Source of the DNA: Microvirga sp.
GTDB taxonomy: Bacteria > Pseudomonadota > Alphaproteobacteria > Rhizobiales > Beijerinckiaceae
Reading direction: 5' to 3'
NCBI RefSeq assembly: GCF_014699075.1
Contig: NZ_JACXAB010000008.1
Coordinates: 142,162 to 206,161 of the forward strand
DNA: 64,000 nt
Part shown: piece by piece, positions 48,601 to 53,417 of the stretch
Position numbering within the stretch: the first letter of the stretch is position 1
Layout of the letters: every line of letters starts with the position of its first letter
Translations under genes and position numbers: made by a program
The notes under the pieces: generated by a model
What the model was told of the DNA's origin: nothing
Seen by the model: the letters and a program-made list of their open reading frames with translations, nothing else
Databases searched by the model: none

Positions 48601-48805
48601 CCCAGTTCTCGCGGCCTGGGAGCAGGTTGTTGTAGCTGCCGTCGACAGTGCGAAGCCCGTAGGGCAGAAGGTGTGCCTGAGCAAAGCCATCATTGCCGTT
48701 GTAGCCGGCCACCAGCGCGGCTAGATCGCCACCGGCCGCGTGCGCTTCCGCGATCTTGATCTGCTTCAGAATGAATTCGAGATCGTGTTTGACAAGGCTC
48801 ACCAT
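39620..48805 (-). CDS. Giant secreted animal-type heme peroxidase with RTX repeats (peroxidase 2)
   Basis: The 3061-residue protein starts at ATG 48805-48803 behind GGAGGGGA, giving MVSLVKHDLEFILKQIKIAE as in peroxidase 1; an upstream in-frame ATG (48856) only adds unrelated residues. It has the same core: Asp395-His396 (FFDHGLDLV), Arg668/Glu671 (DGRANENIALT) and proximal His800 (YRFGHSM). Differences from peroxidase 1 are an Ala-rich, coiled-coil-like insert at about 180-353 before the distal His, more RTX blocks (about 1160-1275, 1460-1490, 1660-1690, 1830-1890, 2020-2085, 2190-2230), and an extra beta-sandwich-like domain (about 2240-2390, LSFNYEGVNLDSGENVVVEA). The tandem-95 domain and six C-terminal repeats (2633-3061) are identical to peroxidase 1. 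Probable extracellular oxidant of the MopA/peroxicin type. Confidence 0.92.
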   Translation of the reverse strand: MVSLVKHDLEFILKQIKIAEAHAAGGDLAALVAGYNGNDGFAQAHLLPYGLRTVDGSYNNLLPGRENWGAADQSFPGIFTPQYLNDADGDRYDFNPAPNGPGADGVLGTADDTGVSWYTNNNYANAGTRSGSQPGAGSGTVIDADPRIISNLIVDQTLNNPAAIATALTHAGLSGQPLMTALSEIVTAKKALDAAIKLADAAEAPIAELQAKVDDATLALADAEAVASGSAAMASADQAAFAAAQEQANIAGGVRDAALSAYTALLTDPVSNDTQTAEIQAALNTFEQEQAKYAGLQEVANGLGDVADASAATASADAASVVGLKSALAEAQAALDEAQTVNGNFTAAEQALNVLLETHGVEMDGNTVYLPNVSPDEGLSSPFNGWMTIFGQFFDHGLDLVAKGGNGTVYVPLSPDDPLYSTAPGAQNYIPLTRVTVNAGADGILGTADDGLGPKNLTTPWVDQNQTYASSASKQVFMREYIKGSDGKPVTTGHLLEGSNGGLATWADIKAQAKNVLGIELTDLNVGNIPLIASDPYGNFIPGKNGYPQLVVGMGPDGKLGTADDVLREGNPAAPVSAQGVVLTGHAFLDDIAHAAAPVVSGGVLMQDDDSALGYSGGMAPKLGPDRQPIRDAEGNIVMERSFDNGRGGQTFYDNELLDRHFIAGDGRANENIALTAVHQVFHSEHNRIVEHTKDVALQSKDRAFINEWLLTDLTDAQFTTLTDGDPAAIAALSGTLNWDGERLFQVGRFTNEMEYQHLVFEEFGRMMQPDIDAFVFEPSADINPSIAAEFAHVVYRFGHSMLRQDIDIIKMVDGKPVVADVKLFDGFLNPVMYDNLGDAEAASGAIIRGMTRQVGSEIDEFVTDVLRNQLLGIPLDLATINLARGRDVGTPPLNAAREKFFAATGDTLLKPYTSWADFALNLKNPASIINFIAAYGTHESLINTPANPKTIEQLRDAATKLVLGGEGAPADRLDFLNATGVYAPDGTGPKDDSLGGLNNVDFWIGGLAEKKMAFGGMLGSTFAFVFQMTMENLQDADRFYYLSRTQGLNLLNELENNTFAELVMRNTDLGHEESTVIPGNVFSGFEMPILEMDPSKQLDADPNSDNPFLPFAELVERRDAAGNLIADTDKTTVASYIRVNSNEHFVIGGTENNDQIVSGGGDDAIWGKGGNDTIEAGYGVDKVFGGEGDDIITNAGTDIGEADFLHGNEGNDVIHGGSGLSLLFGNQGNDFISTGPDGKEAFGGTGNDFILGGSGGDFLLGNEGDDWLEGGQRFDTLAGENSELFFNSTIIGHDVLNGGSGDTDYDGESGDDITFQNEGIQRSNGMAGFDWAIHKGDVIAANSDLGIPIFDTQEAFILRDRFDLVEGLSGWNLNDTLTGRIVSVNTRAEATGTAAIPGPNSPLDSYSNDLLAKNVGLINGLSGLVAHLGAGVPVTKVVNGQAVPVLDENGVQERIIFSTADASDILLGGGGSDRIKGLAGNDIIDGDKWLNVRIAIHANKDGTGPVIGTADGMTGKVYAVADYVNGAPKDGATPLYGGKGLDALMFTAALNPGQLSIVREMVNGNKAGDVDTAVYTDVVANYSFGTNSDGSVFVNHSGFVQVPGNDDVEEGEGVANPVSDGRDTIRGIEKLEFNGSTLNVIEGTNAGETLNGNNEADLIVGKGGNDTLNGLGGNDILIGGAGSDVLNGGLGNDTYIFGLADGSDTINEGVSATSSGSADRIVIQAAGAALTGLNASDNNTGTSNGSLVINFNGQQITVTNHFTGTNSQTGVELINFDNGTYEGYELGADDYAISRADPSGGFFGGREIDLSSSTVNNFIVGEQGVNDEIVGGGGDDLIFGGTGDNDLSGGAGDDLLVGGSGTGDDDRLDGGTGADVMVGGSGGDTYVVDDAGDVVVETTNGGTDEVQTDLAAYTLGANVEDLTYTGVGTFAGTGNALNNVITGGNGVDTLTGGAGNDTYVVTAGDVVVEVANEGTDTVQSSATYALGANFENLTLTGNAAVNGRGNDAANLIFGNSGNNQLFGGGGNDVLNGNDGNDLLDGGTGNDILNGGNENDILIGGAGNDTIDVGGGVNTIVYNAAGFGNDTIDSFDADGGLATNQDKIDLSALGVTAANFATRVMETAVTGPAGRLLIVNDGAGNELGRIRINNVTDTQIDINDFTLAPAAPPEFGAPTEGPNTITGTNTANTINGLGGNDVLFGGGGNDVLNGNEGADTLNGGDGNDTLSGGTGSNTGTYADNFSLQDYTNSTGTVGWTGAWTEGGDEAGGATAGDILVSDGRLRFAVGIDGGETIQRSINLAGATSATLSFNYEGVNLDSGENVVVEAFNGSAWQVLGTLGGNGTGTFTTALSASHTAIQLRAEGSFDTGALGSTLSFLGAENFYIDNLAVNFTMPALNAGVDTINGDAGDDTIIWNANSVGTTDGRDLVNGGTEGTTGDTFVINGNASAEVYRIYTRDAWNALADKGPGSLSAGTEIVITRDGATYASVIAELAEIEEIRINGFDPAGEAGNAGSDTFQIIGDFSATSLRPNTITIDGDEGADIVDISGLTSAHRIVFRSNGGNDTIVGTLRAQDVIELAPGLTAANYTKVVNENGSVTLTSGTHSITYVSDGDPILGEHDDHDNEEPTDNQKPVVIGERFTVQKGEVLQLTAAQLLANDLDLDGGTLSLVDLDEDEHGTAVLNEDGTITFTPKAGFTGEASFTYTVADGQGGSSEGTVTITVEKPAPGTPANPAPVTPSDPDPVPVENVIETGSSFSFAFSQASVSYAGGHIVITGPNGETADVTKAQRLTFTDGTIERTDNNLLVDDLFYYANNKDVWQAGQDAEAHYFAFGEAEGRDANAVFDAAAYLSANPDVKAAGLSALDHYARYGAGEGRDASASFDTQQYLQANPDVAAAGVNPLAHYVTWGQFEGRATFAAVGRDIVGGFDREYYLLANPDVGAAGINPLVHFNTYGWKEGRNPNAVFDTSYYLETNPDVAAAGVNPLEHYFQFGAKEGRDPAAGFDTTAYLEANPDVAAAEVNALDHFLNFGIFEGRIAPEDDIPVLQGVKESDLDSSGFIF
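39695..40390 (-). repeat. Six C-terminal ~38-residue repeats in peroxidase 2
   Basis: This is the exact copy of the repeats at 24638-25333, within the duplicated block. Units are of the form FDxxYYLxxNPDVAAAGVNP plus LEHYFQFGAKEGRD. Confidence 0.8.
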
Positions 48806-49168
48806 GATCGTCCCCTCCAGTGTCACTGCCGCAACATCGTCGGCACCTGGACACAATCAGGCCAGATTTACGGTCAGTTAACTACACGGTCTGAAGTCCT
48901 AAGAGTGGCTTCGGCACCAAGGTCCGATCATGGTCTTCCGGCGACCCCGGACCTTAGTCGGTGCACTGACTTAGGTCCCCCGTCCGACGCCTCTCAGGAT
49001 GCTTAAGGAGGAACGGCGCGGACCACCTGCCCTCATCAGACAATAAGCCTATGAATATTTTAACAAAAACTCGTACAGCGATCCGTTGTTAGGACAATAT
49101 GCGGGGCGACCCTTTTGCTCTACCTCTTTGGATAATCTTTACCGATTTGGAATTACCAATCTACTTTG
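48806..49168. promoter_or_regulatory. Divergent regulatory region of peroxidase module 2
   Basis: This 363-bp gap lies between peroxidase 2 and the second kinase. It contains AGTTAACT at 48876-48883, 71 bases upstream of the peroxidase ATG, and an imperfect inverted repeat 48949-48961 / 48966-48978 (ggaccttagtcgg, tgca, ctgacttaggtcc; 11 of 13 positions pair). Another aaggtcc lies at 48919. These resemble elements upstream of peroxidase 1. No gene was seen in it. Confidence 0.5.
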
Positions 49169-50617
49169 ATGAAGTCTTCTTGCCCTGGCTGCTCGAACGA
49201 GGGTCGTGGATCGGGGGGCTGGGGGATTGCCGCTTTGTACGCTTCGAACGACAGAAGCCTCGATCGTGCTCCGGAGGGCACGCGCGGGAGAACGCTCTCC
49301 GGGCAATTCCTCGCCATGGCCTTTGCCGTGATGGTGGTCGGCATGATCGCCATGGGGGGGTTGGTGTCCTGGCGGATCGAGAAGAGCGTCACGACGGTCA
49401 AGGCTGCGTCGGCCGCCTTTTCGGTCAACAATTTCGTCGCTCCCCACATTCAGGAGCTCGCCTCGGGCGAACAGCTCTCTCCTGCAAGCATCGCGCGTTT
49501 GAAAGACGCCATAGATCGATCCGGCCTGCGTGCCGAGGTGGCCTCTTTGAGGATCTGGAGGCGGGACGGGCTCATCGTCTACAGCGACGAGCCGCATGAG
49601 GTCGAGGCGAGATTCCCAACGAGCTCCGATGCGGCGAGAGCTTGGTCCGGAGCCGTTCATGTCCAATTCGAGAATGATGACTTGCCTGCGATCAAGGTCT
49701 TCGCACCCATTCGCGACCGTTCAACCGGATCCGTCATCGCGGTTGCGGAGCTGCATGAGCATGTCAGCGCGTTGGAAGCGGAGCTGGTCGCTTCGAAATG
49801 GCAGATGTGGCTTGCAACCGCCCTGATCACCTTGAACATGATGGGCTGCCTGTTCGTTGTCGTGGTTCACAGTGGCCGGATCATCGACCGGCAGCGCTTG
49901 GCTCTCGTCGAGAGGGTCGCGCAGCTATCTGAACTCCTTCACCAGAACCGACTTCTGAAGGGGCGGGTCGAGCGGGCCGCCCGCAAGGCGACCGAGGACA
50001 ATGAGCGTCTTCTCCGTCGGATGGGGTACGACCTTCACGACGGAGTTGCCCAGTTGCTCAGCCTCGCGCTCCTGCGCCTCGATAAAATCAATGTGTCGCC
50101 ACAGGAGCGGGACAACCTGCTCAGAATCCACAAGGCATTGTCGGATGCGCTGAGCGATATCCGCAATCTCTGCAAGGGCCTTCTCCTCCCCGAGGTCCGG
50201 AGCATGACCCTCAGGGAAGCGCTGATGTTCATGATCCGGACGCATGAGCGCAGGACGGGAACATTGATCGACTCCGCGATCGCGAAACTTCCGGACCAGG
50301 CGCCCGAGTTCGTAAAGATTGCATTATGCCGCTTCATTCAGGAGGGGCTGAACAATGCCTTCAAGCATGCTGGCGGCCGAGGGCAGCGGATCGATATAGC
50401 GTGGGACGGCGTCCGCATCACGATCGAGGTTGTCGATCAGGGTCCTGGCATGTACGACGCCGATGGAACTCTGCGCGAGCCGGGCCTGGGCTTGGCAAGC
50501 CTTCAGGATCGAATTGCGAGTATTGGTGGGGACGTGACGATGATGAGCGAGCCAAATGCGGGAACACGCATCAGGGCCTCTCTCCCCCTCGAGATGGAGA
50601 TGTCCGATGCAGCGTAA
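49169..50617 (+). CDS. Sensor histidine kinase (HisKA_3/NarX-DegS type), module 2
   Basis: The 482-residue paralogue of the kinase at 33384 has the same layout: membrane helix at about 48-70, sensor with LRIWRRDGLIVYSDEP, second helix at about 212-232, coiled linker, phosphoacceptor His290 in YDLHDGVAQLLSLALL, N-box EGLNNAFKHAGG and GLGLASLQDRIASIGG. ATG 49169 is preceded in frame by TTG 49166; a later start near the first helix is possible since the first 40 residues are not conserved. The stop overlaps the regulator gene by 11 bp. It is closely divergent to peroxidase 2, implying local control. Confidence 0.89.
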   Translation: MKSSCPGCSNEGRGSGGWGIAALYASNDRSLDRAPEGTRGRTLSGQFLAMAFAVMVVGMIAMGGLVSWRIEKSVTTVKAASAAFSVNNFVAPHIQELASGEQLSPASIARLKDAIDRSGLRAEVASLRIWRRDGLIVYSDEPHEVEARFPTSSDAARAWSGAVHVQFENDDLPAIKVFAPIRDRSTGSVIAVAELHEHVSALEAELVASKWQMWLATALITLNMMGCLFVVVVHSGRIIDRQRLALVERVAQLSELLHQNRLLKGRVERAARKATEDNERLLRRMGYDLHDGVAQLLSLALLRLDKINVSPQERDNLLRIHKALSDALSDIRNLCKGLLLPEVRSMTLREALMFMIRTHERRTGTLIDSAIAKLPDQAPEFVKIALCRFIQEGLNNAFKHAGGRGQRIDIAWDGVRITIEVVDQGPGMYDADGTLREPGLGLASLQDRIASIGGDVTMMSEPNAGTRIRASLPLEMEMSDAA

Positions 50618-51266
50618 GATCCGGGTCGGGGTCGTGGACGACCACCCGCTCTATCGCGATGGAGTGGTCTTCGCGGTCGAGTCGGAAAACGACATGGAGG
50701 TCGTTGCTCAAGGAGAGAGTGCGAATGACGCGTATCAGATCGCCCTCGACAAGTCGCCCGACGTGCTCCTGCTGGACATGAACATGCCGGGAGGCGGCAT
50801 CAATGCAGTCGCCAAGATCGCCCTGAAGTGTCCTTCGACGAGGACATTGATGCTGACGGTCGTCGATGGCGAGGACGAGGTCCGCAGCGTCCTGAGGAAG
50901 GGAGCCCGCGGCTATTTGTTGAAAGGAACGAGCAGTTACGAACTGGCCAACGCCGTTCGTATCGTCAGCAGGGGTCAGAGCTATGTCTCCCCCAGCTTCG
51001 CCGCGCAGCTCATCATGTCGAGAGGCGCGGAGGACAGCGATACGAAGGAAGCTTCAGGCATGTTTCCCGAATTGTCCGAACGGGAGGAACGGATCCTGCT
51101 CCTGATCCACCGCGGTCTCAGCAACAGGCTCATCGGAGATGAGCTGGGTCTGACCGAGAAGACCGTCAAAGGCTATGTGACGACCATTATGGAGAAACTC
51201 CACGTTCGAAACCGCGTGGAAGCAGCCATGATGGCCGCAGAGCGTACTTCTGGCAGGAAGCAGTGA
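50607..51266 (+). CDS. NarL/FixJ-type response regulator, canonical, module 2
   Basis: The 219-residue protein starts at ATG 50607, overlapping the kinase stop, with a GGAG site six bases before. The receiver residues are intact: Asp11-Asp12, Asp57 (LLLDMNMPG), Thr in MLTVVDGED and Lys in GYLLKGTS. The LuxR-type HTH reads SEREERILLLIHRGLSNRLI, then EKTVKGYVTTIMEKLHVRNR. It is paralogous to the regulator at 34795 and the evident partner of the upstream kinase. Confidence 0.9.
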   Translation: MQRKIRVGVVDDHPLYRDGVVFAVESENDMEVVAQGESANDAYQIALDKSPDVLLLDMNMPGGGINAVAKIALKCPSTRTLMLTVVDGEDEVRSVLRKGARGYLLKGTSSYELANAVRIVSRGQSYVSPSFAAQLIMSRGAEDSDTKEASGMFPELSEREERILLLIHRGLSNRLIGDELGLTEKTVKGYVTTIMEKLHVRNRVEAAMMAAERTSGRKQ

Positions 51267-51594
51267 TTCCGACCGGCATGTCGTCCACCGAACGAGATAG
51301 CGAGCCATTGACCGGGTCCACCCGTTTTTATACGATGCAGCGTATCTTTTTCCTGTACTTCCGCGTGCTGTGGGTCGCCCGATGACCGTTCGGAGAGCCT
51401 CCGATCCTTCCTACCGCTTTCGGATTAGCTCGTAAGGGATATTATGACACGATTCCCGAAATTTATAGTTATTGCTAAGCATTTTAAGAATTTATTATCC
51501 TAGGACTAATGGCGATGTTTCTTCTGAGCATCATAGGCAACTGAATATTTGCCTCCGCCATTTGATGTAACTCTATTGGAACTGGGGGGCTCCA
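51267..51594 (+). other. 328-bp intergenic region before the third regulator of module 2
   Basis: I see no gene. The second half (about 51440-51510) is clearly AT-rich compared with its surroundings and probably carries a separate promoter for the regulator at 51595, which is not coupled to the kinase operon. Confidence 0.4.
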
Positions 51595-52263
51595 ATGAAT
51601 GAAGGCATTCGTGCCTGTGTAGTGGATAAACACCCGCTCTTTCGAGACGGTGTGATCCTGGCTTTGAACTCTCAACCCGACATCGAGATCGTCGGTCAGG
51701 GATCCGTGATCGAAGACGCGATCCGGCTGGCGCGGGAGTGCATGCCGAACGTGATCGTGATCGATACCGGCGCCGTTGGCCGGAGCATGGATGGTATCGA
51801 GGCCATTCTCCAGCAGAACTCGAACATCGGCATTCTGTTTCTGGCCGACACTGCTGAGGAGGAGCACGTGTATGCCGCGCTTAAGTGCGGAGTTCGCGGC
51901 TACATCCTGAAGGGTGCAAACCGTGCCGAGCTGCTTCAGGCGGTCGCCGTGCTGTGCCAAGGGCAAAGCTTCATCTCGCCAAGCCTTGCAGCGAAACTCC
52001 TCATGCGCTCAGGCCCCATCCGCTATGTTGAGGTGAAGCCCAGCAGCCCGAACCTTCCGCACCTTACCCCTCGGGAGCGGCAGATCCTGTCCATTCTCGT
52101 CCAAGGCCGGAGCAACAAGGAAATCGGCAATACCCTCGACCTGAGTGAGAAGACCATCAAGCACCATCTGACCAACATTCTTCAGAAGTTGCGCGTCCGC
52201 AACCGTGTCGAAGCTGCACTCATGATGTCCAATCACCTACCGCAGCATCAGACTCTATCCTGA
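51595..52263 (+). CDS. NarL/FixJ-type response regulator with altered acidic pocket
   Basis: The 222-residue protein begins at ATG 51595 and ends just before a strong terminator. Phosphoacceptor Asp57 (VIVIDTGAV) and Lys (GYILKGAN) are kept, but the second acidic pocket residue is Lys12 (VVDKHPLF instead of VDDHPLF), which should impair Mg2+ binding. The segment after Asp57 (TGAVGRSMDG) is also unusual. The HTH LTPRERQILSILVQGRSNKE and LRVRNRVEAAL is most like that of the Gly57 regulator at 32480. Each peroxidase module therefore has one canonical and one atypical regulator. Confidence 0.88.
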   Translation: MNEGIRACVVDKHPLFRDGVILALNSQPDIEIVGQGSVIEDAIRLARECMPNVIVIDTGAVGRSMDGIEAILQQNSNIGILFLADTAEEEHVYAALKCGVRGYILKGANRAELLQAVAVLCQGQSFISPSLAAKLLMRSGPIRYVEVKPSSPNLPHLTPRERQILSILVQGRSNKEIGNTLDLSEKTIKHHLTNILQKLRVRNRVEAALMMSNHLPQHQTLS

Positions 52264-52264
52264 G

Positions 52265-52297
52265 CTTATCGGCTGATACTGCTAATCAGCCGATAAG
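52265..52297 (+). terminator. Intrinsic terminator after the module 2 regulators
   Basis: A perfect 13-bp stem (cttatcggctgat / atcagccgataag) with a 7-base loop begins two bases after the regulator's TGA and is followed by TTCTCGG. Confidence 0.75.
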
Positions 52298-52601
52298 TTC
52301 TCGGTACATTCAACCAGGCGAGCACGCATCTCCGGGCTCTTGTGCTTGTTTATTGAAGGCAGCCGACCCAGCTTCCGTTGCAGACTAGCTAACGTTTGAC
52401 TGAGGAGCGCGCTCTTTAGTGCCGGAGGGAAGTCCAACGAGCCGTAGGTTGACGGAATCGCGGCACCTTTTCCCGGCCCTCGTTCGATTTGTTTTCAGAC
52501 CTTCACTCACTCGACGTCAGTCTGACTAGTTTCGCCTGTCGATGCCGCTCAACCTGGGAGATCTTTGAGCACGGCATCGACGGGGTGACATCGCTTCTGG
52601 C
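52298..52601 (-). other. Gap with a possible protein-coding remnant
   Basis: A minus-strand frame is open for about 70 codons (roughly 52494 to a TAG at 52284-52282), encoding IPSTYGSLDFPPALKSALLS and LQRKLGRLPSINKHKSPEMR among others. The composition looks protein-like, but there is no start codon with ribosome site, a TGA closes the frame upstream and I recognise no family. It may be the 3' end of a decayed gene or chance. The rest of the gap holds nothing recognisable. Confidence 0.25.
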
Positions 52602-53417
52602 TTACAACCCTAGACGCTTGATACGTTCGTGATGAGTGAAGACCTCGAAGGAATCTTGGCGCGCCACGGCCACCAGGGTGAGACCACAGCTCTCCGCAAC
52701 TCTGACCGCCAAGGCTGTGGGGGCGGATATGGCGACGATGATCGGGGCTCCCATGTGGGCTGCCTTCTGCACCATTTCCACCGATACTCGACTGGTCAGG
52801 AGCACCATGCTGGCGGAGCAGGGCTCATCTGCCCTTGCGAGGGCTCCAGCCAGCTTATCGAGCGCATTATGCCGCCCAACATCCTCTCGGATCGCGATCA
52901 GACCTTGCTCAGGGCGCCAGAGAGCCGCGGCGTGGATCGCTCTTGCTTCTCTGTTGAGCCGCTGCGCCTTGGCTAGATCGGCCATCGCAGTGGCAATGAA
53001 CCTGGGGGGAACTTGGAGAGCGCCGGCTACTTTAGAGGCTGGCCGCAGCGCTTCCGCCAGGGATTCGACCCCGCACAACCCGCAGCCGACGGGCCCAGCC
53101 ATGGCACGCCGTCTGGATCGATAAGCGCCACTGGAGGATTCCTGCAGCCACATCCTCACCTCGAAACCAAGATCGTGCTCGACGATCTCCATGGAGGCTA
53201 GCTCGCTCGGCTCGGCAATGATCCCTTCCGAAAGGCTGAAGCCGAGGGCGAAGTCCTCGAGATCGGCCGGGCTTGCCATCATCACCGCGTGGGTCGAGCC
53301 GTTATAGGTGAGCGCTACCGGCGTTTCCTCCGGCAGCACGCGATCCCCGGCAGCAAAAACTCCTTCGGCCACGCTCGTCTGCGGCAGGCGGATGACCGGT
53401 TCCAAGTGAAGGCTCAT
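52602..53417 (-). CDS. fdhD: Formate dehydrogenase accessory sulfurtransferase FdhD
   Basis: The 271-residue protein starts at ATG 53417-53415 (MSLHLEPVIRLPQTS), overlapping the stop of the molybdoenzyme gene as ATGA; a longer open frame exists but runs into that gene. The redox-active CxxC lies at Cys112-Cys115 in GPVGCGLCGVESLAEAL, with later EDVGRHNALDK and LLTSRVSVEMVQKA typical of the family. FdhD passes sulfur from a cysteine desulfurase to the molybdenum cofactor before insertion into formate-dehydrogenase-type enzymes. Coupling to the upstream gene indicates that the latter is its client. Confidence 0.95.
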   Translation of the reverse strand: MSLHLEPVIRLPQTSVAEGVFAAGDRVLPEETPVALTYNGSTHAVMMASPADLEDFALGFSLSEGIIAEPSELASMEIVEHDLGFEVRMWLQESSSGAYRSRRRAMAGPVGCGLCGVESLAEALRPASKVAGALQVPPRFIATAMADLAKAQRLNREARAIHAAALWRPEQGLIAIREDVGRHNALDKLAGALARADEPCSASMVLLTSRVSVEMVQKAAHMGAPIIVAISAPTALAVRVAESCGLTLVAVARQDSFEVFTHHERIKRLGL

